Below, piece after piece: positions 1 to 8,756 of a stretch of 64,000 nucleotides of DNA; the stretch's first letter is position 1, and every line of letters begins with the position of its first letter. The stretch is from a virus. The DNA is taken from the IMG/VR virus record IMGVR_UViG_3300045116_000451, positions 1 to 64,000 of that record. The stretch is one strand, 5' to 3'. A program made the translations under genes and the position numbers. The notes beneath the pieces are model-generated. The model was not told where the DNA came from, made no database searches, and saw only the letters and a program-made list of their open reading frames with translations.

Positions 1-1392
1 TGGGCGGTCGCGGGCATGTCGGCCGGGCCCCTGATCTACCAGACTCAGGCCACCTGGTACATCGATCCGGTTGCCGGCAACGACATGAACAACGGGCTCA
101 CAGAGGCGAACGCGATCCAGACGATGCGCGAGTGGTACGCTCGGACGCTGGGTATCTCACGGTGCAACATGACCGTCAACCTCGTCGGCGACTTGCCCTC
201 GAGCGACCCGCTGCCCGGCGACGTCGGGCCACAGGGAGATTTCTACATCGTCTTCAAGGGCACGCTCACTTCCGTGGAGTCCGGCACGATTGCGTCCTAC
301 ACGGCTGCGGACAAGGTCACGTACGGATTGACCCGTCCAGCCATGCTCGTAGCTGCTACCGACTGGACGCCGCACGTCGGGCGTCTGCTCAAGGACACTT
401 CCATCGGCGCGAACGGCGCGTGGATGCGCATCGCGAAGGTTCTGGCTGCGATCACAGACTGCTACGTGACGCCATGCCAGACGTTCGCGAGCGACTTCGC
501 GACCGGAGCCGCTGCGACCCCGGCCATGAACGACGGCTACGAAGTCTACACCGAGTCGAAGCTCTACATCGCATGCCGCGGCTCGCAGCCGAAGTCCGGG
601 ATGACGTACTCGGGCAGCACGATGCTCGGCGTGTACTTCGTGGACCTGGACCTTCGCCCGGCGACCGGGAACGATCTCGAATGGGCTTCGGGCATCAACC
701 GTACGCGCCTGCTTCGCTGCCGAGTTGCTGCGGACAACTCGGCGCAATTCGTCAACCTGCGCGGCGGCTTCCAGGTGTCGATGACTTCCGTGGGCCACCA
801 GTCTCAGGTATCGAGCGCTACGTTCGGTGGGCTCGGGAATATGTATTCGACGCTCGAGTCCGCGCTATTCCTTGGGACCGGCAACAGCTCCGTGTATTTC
901 CGCCAGGGACTACCGACGGCGTCGAACGGAGGCATTCTTTCGATCGGCTGCCGACTGGCCGTGCAGAATCAAACAACGCTCACCTCGAGCGCTGACATCT
1001 GTGTGATGAACGTCGCAGGCACCGGCGCAAACGGCATCGGCGTCAACGTCTACCAAGGTGCGATTCTTGATTTCCCAGGCGCAGCGGTCCTGTACGGTTC
1101 GAACAACACGGCCTGGGGCGTTCAAATCGAATCGCGCGGCGCCGTGCGTGCCGGTGGGCAATTGACTCCGGGATCTCCTCCCTACACCTACGTCAACCTG
1201 AACATCACTGGAGCTACCGGACAGGACGTGAAGATCGGTGGTGCCCTCGTGATGATGCCGGACATCACCGCTTCGGCGGGTCTCGTGCTGCCCGCAACTG
1301 CTCCCTGTCAAACGTGGGCGCAGTGCGCCAACGCTCCCTTCACCGGCACGGTCTGGAACTACGGCAACGGTGCGTACCTCGGCCTGTCGTGA
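1..1392 (+). CDS. Beta-helix / pectin-lyase-like protein, 5' truncated by window edge
   Basis: The frame is open to the left edge; the first ATG is at 16, so the gene may begin outside the window. The N-terminal part reads YIDPVAGNDMNNGLTEANA followed by a TMREW segment, the usual opening of right-handed beta-helix repeat proteins found in phage tail spikes, fibres and secreted depolymerases. The rest is rich in short Gly/Asn/Ser/Thr turns and beta-prone segments, consistent with a parallel helix ending at residue 458 counted from the ATG. No catalytic motif is evident. Inference: a receptor-binding or polysaccharide-binding surface protein of the virion; a cell-surface protein is the alternative. 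Confidence 0.65.
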   Translation, partial: WAVAGMSAGPLIYQTQATWYIDPVAGNDMNNGLTEANAIQTMREWYARTLGISRCNMTVNLVGDLPSSDPLPGDVGPQGDFYIVFKGTLTSVESGTIASYTAADKVTYGLTRPAMLVAATDWTPHVGRLLKDTSIGANGAWMRIAKVLAAITDCYVTPCQTFASDFATGAAATPAMNDGYEVYTESKLYIACRGSQPKSGMTYSGSTMLGVYFVDLDLRPATGNDLEWASGINRTRLLRCRVAADNSAQFVNLRGGFQVSMTSVGHQSQVSSATFGGLGNMYSTLESALFLGTGNSSVYFRQGLPTASNGGILSIGCRLAVQNQTTLTSSADICVMNVAGTGANGIGVNVYQGAILDFPGAAVLYGSNNTAWGVQIESRGAVRAGGQLTPGSPPYTYVNLNITGATGQDVKIGGALVMMPDITASAGLVLPATAPCQTWAQCANAPFTGTVWNYGNGAYLGLS

Positions 1393-1431
1393 GGGGGAAC
1401 GTCGTATCTGGTAACTGAACTGGTCCGGGAC

Positions 1432-1659
1432 ATGGCAGAAGAATCAATGACAATTCCAGCGGCGCGCATCGTGACCCATCTCGAACACCGGACCAAGGTC
1501 TGCCCGAGCTGCGGAGGCTCTGGCATCGACTCAACCTACTCGATGGCATTCGAGGTCCACGGTTCCACGGCCTGCCGGTGTTGGCAGTGCCGCGGCGGCG
1601 GCACGGTAATCGACGTGGTCGTGGTCCACCGGCCTGGGGTGCGCGAGGTGCCGACATGA
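1432..1659 (+). CDS. Small DnaJ-type zinc-finger protein
   Basis: A 75-residue protein with two CxxC pairs, CPSCGGSG (about residues 24-31) and CWQCRGGG (about 49-56), the CxxCxGxG pattern of the DnaJ central zinc finger but with only two of the usual four motifs. It has no J domain. An in-frame ATG five codons in (1447) is an alternative start. Its TGA overlaps the ATG of the next gene, so the two are probably translationally coupled. Probable zinc-binding protein; partner unknown. Confidence 0.6.
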   Translation: MAEESMTIPAARIVTHLEHRTKVCPSCGGSGIDSTYSMAFEVHGSTACRCWQCRGGGTVIDVVVVHRPGVREVPT

Positions 1660-2048
1660 ACGTCGCCGATCCAGCGCTGCGGATGGAGATGGAGATCGAG
1701 CGCGACCGCTCGGGCATGCGGATCTCGTACCGGGATCGCGCGGCGAGCATTCGCATGGTGCGTCCCGACCGGCTGGAGTGGCAAGACCACTTCGGCCAGA
1801 CGCGGCGAGCGCACTTCACGGTGGATGGAATGACCGTCACCATCGTGGACGGCAAGCCATACGGCAGCATCGAGCTTCGCGCGCTCATCCTCGACGGGTT
1901 GAAGTTGCCGCGCGTGCGAGAAGAGGTGCTCGCTGCAGCGCTGGACCTGTGGTTGGAGACGACCGCTCGGCAGTGGGTACTCAAACGGCCTGATCCACCT
2001 TGGAAAGCCGCTCTCCCAGTCGAATCTCTGAGCACAGGAGAAGCGTAA
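1656..2048 (+). CDS. Hypothetical protein, ATGA-coupled
   Basis: About 130 residues. The frame is open further upstream, but the ATG at 1656 overlaps the preceding stop in an ATGA arrangement, and upstream residues are low-complexity Arg/Gly typical of a shadow frame. The N-terminal part is strongly charged with beta-strand-like segments (RISYRDRAASIRMVRPDRLEW) and the C-terminal half is helical. I do not recognise a family. Neighbours are small zinc proteins in a tight rightward operon. Confidence 0.6.
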   Translation: MNVADPALRMEMEIERDRSGMRISYRDRAASIRMVRPDRLEWQDHFGQTRRAHFTVDGMTVTIVDGKPYGSIELRALILDGLKLPRVREEVLAAALDLWLETTARQWVLKRPDPPWKAALPVESLSTGEA

Positions 2049-2051
2049 CCC

Positions 2052-2588
2052 ATGCACCTTCGTTTGGTAGCGAATCCGCGGCAATTCAGCGAAGAAGACG
2101 CCTGGACCGTCGGCGAGTTGATGCAGCTCGACTGGATGTCCGTTCCGTTCGACGAGTGGTTCCTCGGTCTCAACGTCGAGATCGAGCACTACTCGATCAC
2201 CCGGGGTGACCCGCGGCGCATCGGCATGCTCGTGCTCGAGCACTTGTACGAGGACCGGCACTACTACTCGAAGATGATCCGGGCCGGGGTCGGACGGCCG
2301 CTACCAGTTGCCGAGCGAGCCGCGCCGAAGCGCCCGAGGGAGCCGGACCTCGCGTGCACGTGCAAGACCAGGCAGGGCACGTTCTCGCTCGGTAAGGGAC
2401 ACCAGTTCGGCATGCGCGTTCCGTCCGGCTCGGCCACGTGCACGACGTGCAGGTTCGTGACGCCGGATCTGGAGCGCTGCACGAACCCGGGCTTCATCAG
2501 CTGGCGCATGAGCCTGGGGGCATCGGACCCGAGCCGGTTGCCGTACGCGGCGTCCGAGTACGCTTGCGACGTGTACGAGCCGAGGTGA
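2052..2588 (+). CDS. DUF5661-like protein with C-terminal cysteine cluster
   Basis: 178 residues. Residues 10-75 resemble DUF5661, a small phage-encoded family: FDEWFLGLNVEIEHY followed by a DP...G.L.LEHL.ED..YY pattern. The C-terminal part carries six cysteines (C102, C104, C130, C133, C143, C172) arranged CxC...CxxC...C...CD, suggesting a zinc or Fe-S site, somewhat like high-potential iron-sulfur tails in phage proteins. DUF5661 proteins often sit near phage structural or head-processing genes, but their role is unknown. The family call rests on pattern memory. Confidence 0.6.
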   Translation: MHLRLVANPRQFSEEDAWTVGELMQLDWMSVPFDEWFLGLNVEIEHYSITRGDPRRIGMLVLEHLYEDRHYYSKMIRAGVGRPLPVAERAAPKRPREPDLACTCKTRQGTFSLGKGHQFGMRVPSGSATCTTCRFVTPDLERCTNPGFISWRMSLGASDPSRLPYAASEYACDVYEPR

Positions 2589-2591
2589 GCC

Positions 2592-2729
2592 ATGACGATT
2601 GGACATGTCGTCGCTGGTGTTTCCGTGCTCACGTTCCTGGCGGTGGTCGGCTGGGAACTCACGAAGGGGAGCAACACTGGCTTCGCCGCGAACGACAGGA
2701 AAAAGAAGACGCGCAAGAAGCGCCGGTGA
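2592..2729 (+). CDS. Tiny single-span membrane protein with basic tail
   Basis: 45 residues starting at the ATG at 2592, three bases after the previous stop. One hydrophobic segment (about residues 5-22) is followed by a Lys/Arg-rich tail ending KKKTRKKRR. Same plan, TM plus polybasic end, as the small proteins of the right-hand structural operon, so it may be a virion membrane protein. The open frame of the next gene extends over it, but this reading frame has its own start and stop and ends 4 nt before the next ATG. Confidence 0.55.
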   Translation: MTIGHVVAGVSVLTFLAVVGWELTKGSNTGFAANDRKKKTRKKRR

Positions 2730-2733
2730 CCCG

Positions 2734-5097
2734 ATGCAGGTAGTCACGCTCGATCAGCCGTTCGACCCGGAGCGACTTCCGGCCGGCACGTACGCGGCCA
2801 CGAGCGACACGCCGGCGTACACGCTTCTCTTCGCCATGGTCGCCTACGGCATGGCTCGCAGGCTCGGGCAAAGGTTCCTGGACGGCGGACGAATTGCCAT
2901 CGGAGCGCAGGTCCCGGGCGCCCGCCGCAACGCCGAATTGCCGTCCGGGATGCGCACGATCACGCTGCCGGAAGACTACTTCGCCGACACGCCGGACGAC
3001 TACCAGGACTGGCGAAAAGCCTGGTGGCGCGAAGTCATCCAGAACTCCGTCGACGCCGGGGCGACTCACATCGAACTCGGGATCCTGCAGCGCGACGATG
3101 GGATGTTCGTAGTTTCATGCCTCGACGACGGCTCGGGCATGACCGAGGACGTGCTCCTGAACGGCTTTCTCGTCGGCCGCGGCAGCGGCAAGCGCGCAAG
3201 AGATCAAGATCGGCGTCGGCCACAGATTGATTGCCTGGACCCGGACGCGCCCAAGTCCGAGACGATCGGTGGTTTCGGCGTTGCGAAGGAACTCATCGCG
3301 TTCGCGTGGCCCAAGTGGACGATCGTCACGAACAGGCTGCGCGTCGACGGCGCCGGCCCGAACTACAGCGTGTCCGAAGCCCCGAACGCCATCGCGCCTC
3401 ACGGGACGCTCGTGGAAGCTACGATGCCGCACGATTCTCATACGGACACGGGCGAGGCCGAAGCCGTGATCGGGATGAGCAATTTACCGGGAGTAACCTT
3501 CACAGTGAACGGGCAGCGGAAGTTCGCCCGAATGCGTCCTGGTGACGAGATCAAGGACGGTCGCTTCGGCTACTGCGCCATCGCCCACTACAACCGTGGC
3601 GCCGAGCGCAAGGGCATGTTCGTCCGTGTTGGCGGCATGTGGATGTACACGAAGCGGTTGCCGGACAAGTTGAGAGGCGCCGTCGTGATCGAGATCGACA
3701 GAGGGCGGTCGCGGTCGCTGCTCGCTGCCGACAGGGACCGAATCCGCAATTACGAGTTGTCGGATTGGGTCGACAAGCTCGGCCAGCGCATAGCCGTGGA
3801 CGTGCGCAGCAGCCTACAGGCCGCCGAAGAAGAAAAAGAGCGCGAGTACGCGGGCGCCAATGCTCCGTCCGAGCAAGCCGTCTCGAAGGTGCTCTTCGAC
3901 ATGCCCGTTCTGCCGGCGTTGCGGCGAGGCATCGGCCTGTTTGATGAGGCCGAGGCGATCCGCCTGGCACGAGCCGTCGCCTCGACAGGAACCGGACCCG
4001 GGACGGTTGGCTCTGGAGCCTCGGAGATGGACGCGGAAGCGCTCGGGCGGCTGCTGTCTCTTCTCGCTCACGCAACGCCCGTGACCGGAGAACGGCATCG
4101 AGAAAACATCGCGAAGCAGCTCGCGTGGAAACCGGCTTTCATCGTCAAGTGGGAGAAGCGGCGTGGCACTCCCCCGACGAGATTCTTCCCGGAAACGATG
4201 AGCGGGCCAGTTCTACTGCTGGCACGGGTCTGGAGCGCGCTATGCGGCTACGTGCTCATGCTCATGAACGCCGACCGGACCTACAACATCGGCTGGACGT
4301 TCGACCCGGAAGTTGGAGCGTCCTACTACACGAAGGGGCGCGCGCATCGCGAATACCTGCTCCTGAACCCGCTCGTGACGATGTCCGAGGGCGAGTTCCG
4401 GGTGTCCATGGCGAAAGAAGCCAAGGTGCTCAACCCGCACGACGACGAGCAGCTCAAGCACCTCGTCGCGGCCGCGCAGCACGAGTGCGCACACATGCTC
4501 ATGTGGCGGCCCGAGCACGAGACGACCGGATATCACGACGAGGAGTGGGGACAGTACGTCACCCGCACAATCGAGAAGATGGCGGACAAATGGCCGGTCG
4601 TGAAGAGGATCGTCCGCTTGGTGAGCGCTGCTCAGAGGAAGGCAACTGAGGCGCACAAGCAGACGGAGCAGGAAACGTCCGCCAGGGAAACGGCCCGCAT
4701 GTTGTTGCCGTTCTTACAAGAAATCGATCGATCAAGAGAAAGCGATTCGTGCGAGCGCATCGAAGATGTCATGCGCACGAATGCCGAAGTGATCTGGCGT
4801 CTGCTGGCCAACAGATCGTCGCCGGCTGTCTCGGGGACGTTCTGCGACAGCGAGCACGGTTTGGCGGTGTTGTACTGGGGCCGTATACGTGGTCCGTTCT
4901 CGGCTGACATGGCAATCGTATGGCTCAAGGAATTGGGATTTTGGGTTCTTGCTACGGACGACAGCGATAGGACCCGCTTGTGGGAAGCGGTGGCGCATGA
5001 AGCGAGCGGTCGGGACATAGAGATTGGTACAACAATCGCGCTGGGGGAGTACCGTGATCTGCTGCGCACATACAGGAAGACGGTTGAAGCGGGGTAG
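2734..5097 (+). CDS. GHKL (Hsp90/histidine-kinase fold) ATPase with HExxH motif, rIIA-like
   Basis: 787 residues from the ATG at 2734; a longer open frame upstream would overlap the 45-residue gene. The N-terminal third has the GHKL ATP-binding signature: N-box EVIQNSVDAG (about 100-109), G1 box DDGSGM (131-136), G2 box GGFG (179-182). Far downstream is HECAH (583-587), an HExxH zincin-type motif, with acidic and His residues after it (RPEHETTGYHDEEWG). Large phage proteins with an N-terminal GHKL ATPase include T4 rIIA, though I see no specific rIIA signature beyond the ATPase fold. The HExxH could be a metal-dependent peptidase site. Next gene follows after 2 nt. ATPase fold is confident; the role is not. 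Confidence 0.75.
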   Translation: MQVVTLDQPFDPERLPAGTYAATSDTPAYTLLFAMVAYGMARRLGQRFLDGGRIAIGAQVPGARRNAELPSGMRTITLPEDYFADTPDDYQDWRKAWWREVIQNSVDAGATHIELGILQRDDGMFVVSCLDDGSGMTEDVLLNGFLVGRGSGKRARDQDRRRPQIDCLDPDAPKSETIGGFGVAKELIAFAWPKWTIVTNRLRVDGAGPNYSVSEAPNAIAPHGTLVEATMPHDSHTDTGEAEAVIGMSNLPGVTFTVNGQRKFARMRPGDEIKDGRFGYCAIAHYNRGAERKGMFVRVGGMWMYTKRLPDKLRGAVVIEIDRGRSRSLLAADRDRIRNYELSDWVDKLGQRIAVDVRSSLQAAEEEKEREYAGANAPSEQAVSKVLFDMPVLPALRRGIGLFDEAEAIRLARAVASTGTGPGTVGSGASEMDAEALGRLLSLLAHATPVTGERHRENIAKQLAWKPAFIVKWEKRRGTPPTRFFPETMSGPVLLLARVWSALCGYVLMLMNADRTYNIGWTFDPEVGASYYTKGRAHREYLLLNPLVTMSEGEFRVSMAKEAKVLNPHDDEQLKHLVAAAQHECAHMLMWRPEHETTGYHDEEWGQYVTRTIEKMADKWPVVKRIVRLVSAAQRKATEAHKQTEQETSARETARMLLPFLQEIDRSRESDSCERIEDVMRTNAEVIWRLLANRSSPAVSGTFCDSEHGLAVLYWGRIRGPFSADMAIVWLKELGFWVLATDDSDRTRLWEAVAHEASGRDIEIGTTIALGEYRDLLRTYRKTVEAG

Positions 5098-5099
5098 CC

Positions 5100-5870
5100 A
5101 TGCGTGAAAGCGTGAGGCAGAAGGTCTACGTCCTCACGGCCCCTCGCCGGGACGGCGTGAGCTACCTCGGAGCGACCGTGCGAAGCATGCTCCACAAGCA
5201 GCCCGGCTTGCGCCCGGACCAGATCGTCGCTTGCGTGGGTCGGGGCGATGGCTCGGAGGCTCGAGATGCGGGCTGCGCGGTGCACATGCCCGCTGCGGAG
5301 AAGATCGCTCTGTGGGAAAGCTCGCCTCCAGCGGACAGCATCATTGGCAACATCGTCGAGGCGCTCGGCCTTGCGGTCGAGGATGGGACCGATTGGTGCG
5401 TCATGACCGAAGACGACCTCGAACTCAGCCACGACTGGCTCACGAGGGCCCTCGCCCTGGCGGATGTAGCGCGGGCGTCGAGGGGCCGATGCCTCGTGCA
5501 GGCATGCTCCAGCCACACGGGCCTTCATCCGGACCGCGAAGGCGTCGGCTCGGACAAGGTCAAGCGCTGGTCGCGTACGTACGAGTTCTGGGGCAACCAA
5601 TTGCTGGTGTTCGAGAGAGGATGTGCTCGAGAGATTCAAGAATGGATCCCTCGCTTGCGTGAGTGGGCCGCCGATCCAAAGCACTCAAAGCATGTAGAAG
5701 GCAAGGGCGTCGTACAGCTTTACTGGGGCCCGGACCGCGTCATCGCCGCGTGGTGCCACCTCGCTGGCGTTCCAATCTGGGCAACGTGCCCGTCGCTCGC
5801 GCGACACGTGGGCCTGGTCGGGACGAGCGATTGCGCAGTGCGATGGCCAACGCTGCGCTGGGAGGGCTGA
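5100..5870 (+). CDS. GT-A fold glycosyltransferase-like protein
   Basis: 256 residues. An N-terminal strand (KVYVLTAPRR) leads into a predicted nucleotide-sugar fold; TEDDLEL around residues 103-109 has the acidic DxD-like metal site, and the C-terminal PSLARHVG segment resembles the end of GT25/MGAT4-like catalytic domains. Probably transfers a sugar to a virion or host surface component. It directly follows the GHKL protein and precedes a membrane hydrolase-like gene. Acceptor and donor cannot be read from the sequence. Confidence 0.65.
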   Translation: MRESVRQKVYVLTAPRRDGVSYLGATVRSMLHKQPGLRPDQIVACVGRGDGSEARDAGCAVHMPAAEKIALWESSPPADSIIGNIVEALGLAVEDGTDWCVMTEDDLELSHDWLTRALALADVARASRGRCLVQACSSHTGLHPDREGVGSDKVKRWSRTYEFWGNQLLVFERGCAREIQEWIPRLREWAADPKHSKHVEGKGVVQLYWGPDRVIAAWCHLAGVPIWATCPSLARHVGLVGTSDCAVRWPTLRWEG

Positions 5871-5874
5871 GTCC

Positions 5875-6759
5875 GTGGACCTCATCGCCTTCGGAGGGCC
5901 CGCGGGCCCATGCTTCGCCCAGAAGGTGGCCTGGCGTCGGCCGACCGCGGTCCTGAGCGTCTCGGCCGGTACGCCTCGCAACACGTCCGACGAGCAGTAC
6001 GGAGTGTACGCCTGGCTCGCGGCCCGCGACGGCTACGCCTGGAAGCAGATGGCCGAGAAGGCGAAGATCAACCCAGCCGAGCTTGGCAGCCTCGGCATCG
6101 CCGGCTTCAGCGCCTTCCACGGGTTCGCGAACGGGTTCCTGAAGAATCCCGTCGATGCTGCGCGCTGTTGCTACGTGCACCTGGCCGACGCATGCTTCCT
6201 CGGCGCCGGCGCGACCAAGCCACACGAGGGCTACGCCAAGTTCGCGACCGAAGCGGCCCTCGGCAAGGGCGACAAGCTCATGGTCGCCACCACGAACGGC
6301 CCCTGGGGGAAGCCGTTGGAGTACTCGTACGACTACGGGGACCCGAGCGGGCCCGTGCACTTCTCGCTGACGTCTGGCGCGCAGTGCTTCGAGCTGACGT
6401 GGAACGCCGCAATGGCCGCAGTCGGTGGCAAGCCATCCAAGCCCGAGGTGCCCCCGGGTCTTCCCGAGCCCTCCAGGAGCTTCCGGGTCGGCAACCTCAT
6501 CTGGCTGCACTACGAGACGATGACCAAGGGCCTGCCCAACCCCTGCAAGGGCGAGTACACGCTGCACGGCTGGCACGTCTCGGCCCTGGCGACGCCGCTC
6601 ATGCAGTACTACGGCGCCCCCTGGATGGCCGGAGAACGCGGCGGCGCACTGAGCGCGCCCGGTGGTTCGACCGCAAAGCTCGTCGTCGCCGGCGCCGCCG
6701 CCGTGTTTGCGTACGCGCTCGTGCGGCTCGTGCTTAGACCTTGGCGAGGCCAGCCTTGA
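5875..6759 (+). CDS. Possible alpha/beta-hydrolase-like protein with C-terminal membrane anchor
   Basis: 294 residues from a GTG start; no good ATG nearby. G-F-S-A-F-H-G at 77-83 looks like a nucleophile elbow (GxSxxxG) with Ser79, followed by an LADAC acidic segment (Asp105) and a late LHGWH that could supply His. About residues 264-284 form a single hydrophobic span followed by a short basic end, a TM-anchored topology seen in other putative virion proteins here. The enzyme call is tentative; a catalytic triad is not proven. Confidence 0.5.
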   Translation: MDLIAFGGPAGPCFAQKVAWRRPTAVLSVSAGTPRNTSDEQYGVYAWLAARDGYAWKQMAEKAKINPAELGSLGIAGFSAFHGFANGFLKNPVDAARCCYVHLADACFLGAGATKPHEGYAKFATEAALGKGDKLMVATTNGPWGKPLEYSYDYGDPSGPVHFSLTSGAQCFELTWNAAMAAVGGKPSKPEVPPGLPEPSRSFRVGNLIWLHYETMTKGLPNPCKGEYTLHGWHVSALATPLMQYYGAPWMAGERGGALSAPGGSTAKLVVAGAAAVFAYALVRLVLRPWRGQP

Positions 6760-6796
6760 CGGCGTCTTGCGCAGGCCGGCCCGGCTCGCTATCGAC

Positions 6797-6907
6797 ATGG
6801 CCGCCCAGTTCGACGCGTTCGCTCGCAAGCTCGGCATCCGCGTAGCGTACAAACGGCGCGCCGTCTGCGTAACGGCCACGAAGCTGTCGGGCGCACAAAA
6901 GCGTTGA
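6797..6907 (+). CDS. Possible 36-residue protein
   Basis: A short frame from ATG 6797 to TGA 6907 in the gap before SSB encodes a basic peptide beginning MAAQFDAFARKLGIRV. It has no clear ribosome-binding site and its end overlaps the -35 of the SSB promoter. It may be a genuine small protein or chance. Confidence 0.25.
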   Translation: MAAQFDAFARKLGIRVAYKRRAVCVTATKLSGAQKR

Positions 6908-6932
6908 CAATCGCTGCGCGCGGTCTTACGGT
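6904..6932 (+). promoter_or_regulatory. Promoter of SSB operon
   Basis: TTGACA at 6904-6909, 17-nt spacer, TACGGT at 6927-6932. An AGAAAGGA ribosome-binding site at 6951-6958 precedes the SSB ATG at 6966. Confidence 0.6.
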
Positions 6933-6965
6933 TACGCAACCGCAACCCACAGAAAGGACGTTGCC

Positions 6966-7412
6966 ATGATCGGACACGCTTCGTTCCAAGCCTTCGGGAC
7001 GGTGGCCAAAACGCCGTCCCTCGACAAGCTCCCGAACGGGACCTCCCGGTTCGTCATCACGCTCGTCGCGAACCTGCCGCACAAGCCCAAGGGCTCGGAC
7101 AAGTGGACCGACCGGCCAACTTGGCTGCGCCTGGCCGTGTTCGGCGACAAAGCCGAGCGACTTGCGCGCGCCGTCAAGAAAGGGCAAGCGCTCTTCGTCG
7201 AGGGCAACATCTCGTCGTACGAGCAGACCGACTCCCAAGGGCAAAAAACCTGGGGTGTGAACTTCAACGTCCAGACAGTGCGCATCGCGCAGGATCACTC
7301 GCATCCGCGGTCCCAGCCCCAGCCCGAGAAGCGTTCGGACGGGCCGCAGCCTTCGGCCGCCCCCTACGAGATGGAGGAGCCCGTCGGAGACGACGCGCTG
7401 CCGTTCTCATGA
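6966..7412 (+). CDS. ssb: Single-stranded DNA-binding protein
   Basis: 148 residues with an N-terminal OB fold (about residues 1-105): the WLRLAVFGDKAERLARAVKKG and LFVEGNISS segments match bacterial SSB. A Pro/Ser/Gln linker and the acidic tip DDALPF at the extreme C-terminus follow; the DDxxPF tip recruits replication and repair partners. It will coat ssDNA during replication or RecT-mediated annealing. It has its own promoter and RBS, and its TGA overlaps the next ATG. Confidence 0.93.
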   Translation: MIGHASFQAFGTVAKTPSLDKLPNGTSRFVITLVANLPHKPKGSDKWTDRPTWLRLAVFGDKAERLARAVKKGQALFVEGNISSYEQTDSQGQKTWGVNFNVQTVRIAQDHSHPRSQPQPEKRSDGPQPSAAPYEMEEPVGDDALPFS

Positions 7413-7747
7413 GCGAAGACGACCTCGAGTTCCCCGCCGATCCACCCGACGGGTACAGGGACGCACAGCCGCATGCCGTGGTGGCCAGCGCGGCAAAAGC
7501 TGCGGGTGCCTCGATTGCGAACATGAGCGCGAACGAGATCACGGTCCTTTTCAACGTGCTAGCGCCAGCGACGCTCAAGCTCTGCTGGTACGAGAACCGG
7601 TACAACGCGATGTTGAAAACGATCCGGGAGCTTCGCGCAGAAAAGCGCAAGATTTCAAATCGGTTGCGGAAGCTCGAGCAGCGAACAGGCCTCGGTTCTC
7701 ACGACGCCGGCGCGAGCGACGGGCCTGAGCCAGGCGGGGACGAGTAG
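7409..7747 (+). CDS. Hypothetical protein with C-terminal coiled coil
   Basis: 112 residues from an ATG overlapping the SSB stop (ATGA). The centre is helical (EITVLFNVLAPATLKL) and about residues 68-95 form a charged heptad-like helix (MLKTIRELRAEKRKISNRLRKLEQR), followed by an acidic Gly/Pro tail. Coupling to SSB suggests an accessory role in DNA metabolism; no family recognised. It ends 4 nt from a convergent gene. Confidence 0.6.
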   Translation: MSEDDLEFPADPPDGYRDAQPHAVVASAAKAAGASIANMSANEITVLFNVLAPATLKLCWYENRYNAMLKTIRELRAEKRKISNRLRKLEQRTGLGSHDAGASDGPEPGGDE

Positions 7748-7751
7748 CGCA

Positions 7752-8318
7752 TCACCTCCGGTACGTCCCGTAGAGTATCGCCGAGGCAACCGACCACATC
7801 TTCAAGCGTTCCATCGCATCTTCATGGTCCTTCAGCGCCCCGGCGACGATGTCCGATGCGTATTTCTTCGCTCTCTTGCTTCTCGCGGCATTTTTCAGTT
7901 GCTCTCCGACAACTCTGCGTTCGGAAGCCTGCAGAACGTCGTTTTGAGCAAGTTCCATCCAGGCATCCGCAGTGTTCGCTGCGGCCATGAGGGGAGAAAT
8001 CCCTTGATGGGAGCATACGAGCCGGCGGGCCTTGGTGCTTGGCTTACCTAGAAGCGCCCGGTTGAGGGCTTCTAGGGCCACATCGCACTCCACGATGTCA
8101 TTCGTGTCTGCTCGAAGTCGCTCCAGCCATGTTTCCCGCAGAAAAGCGACTTCCCTTCTCATCGCGAGGCCAGCGCCTTTCAGCTCGAACTCGTCGGCGA
8201 GCGAACTAAATTTGCTCGCTTCGCTTCGTCGTCCGACAGACCGCTTGCGGTCTTGCTCGATCCACTTGATCGCGCGGCCGATGATGCTTGCCTTGGTGTC
8301 TTGCTTGGCTTGCTTCAT
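7752..8318 (-). CDS. Hypothetical basic helical protein
   Basis: 188 residues starting at MKQAKQDTKAS; upstream open frame is Cys/Arg-rich junk, and AGGTGA just before this ATG is a good ribosome-binding site. Highly charged and mostly helical, with the C-terminal half rich in Ala, Lys and Asp. Last gene of the leftward RecT/YqaJ operon. No family recognised. Confidence 0.6.
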   Translation of the reverse strand: MKQAKQDTKASIIGRAIKWIEQDRKRSVGRRSEASKFSSLADEFELKGAGLAMRREVAFLRETWLERLRADTNDIVECDVALEALNRALLGKPSTKARRLVCSHQGISPLMAAANTADAWMELAQNDVLQASERRVVGEQLKNAARSKRAKKYASDIVAGALKDHEDAMERLKMWSVASAILYGTYRR

Positions 8319-8322
8319 GGGT

Positions 8323-8523
8323 TCACCTGCCTTCGCAGTCGATGCTTTTGTGCGGATCTGCGGGAACGGGAGCCGCGTCGGCGTGCACGTGCACGCGAAG
8401 GCCCCCGAGCGCCGCGCTGCCGCGTGGGCGCGCTTGCACGAGCAGCGATCCGAGCACGCGCGCCGTTCGGTCGTCGATGTCAACGTCCATGGTCCCGTCT
8501 GCAGCCGTCGTCACCTTGAACAT
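8323..8523 (-). CDS. Hypothetical 66-residue protein
   Basis: Starts at MFKVTTAADGT, two bases after the stop of the upstream gene; a start 11 codons earlier (8556) is also open. Beta-rich N-terminus (MDVDIDDRTARVL) and a short His/Pro-rich end. Member of the leftward recombination operon; function unknown. Confidence 0.5.
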   Translation of the reverse strand: MFKVTTAADGTMDVDIDDRTARVLGSLLVQARPRGSAALGGLRVHVHADAAPVPADPHKSIDCEGR

Positions 8524-8525
8524 CG

Positions 8526-8756
8526 TCAGTCCCCGCACCAGTTGAGTTCGTCCCATGGCGCCGACGGAATCACCCGACTGTGATCTTGAGCGCCTCCGGC
8601 GAACACGTACTGGAGCAAGTTCAACGCTCTGCTTCTCGAAATCGTTTTTTGCTCGAGCAGGCGCAAGATCGTCTCGACCGGACCCTGGGACGCGAAGGCA
8701 GGCCCGCGCCACCAGTTCGGCGACCCGATCTCGTCCGTGATGAATCTTGGGTTCAT
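8526..8756 (-). CDS. Hypothetical 76-residue protein
   Basis: Begins MNPRFITDEIGSPNWWRG at an ATG overlapping the recT stop (TGATG), so it is translationally coupled to RecT. It contains a helical ETILRLLEQKTISRSRALNLLQ segment. Size and position recall small accessory proteins encoded beside phage annealases; no family recognised. Confidence 0.6.
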   Translation of the reverse strand: MNPRFITDEIGSPNWWRGPAFASQGPVETILRLLEQKTISRSRALNLLQYVFAGGAQDHSRVIPSAPWDELNWCGD

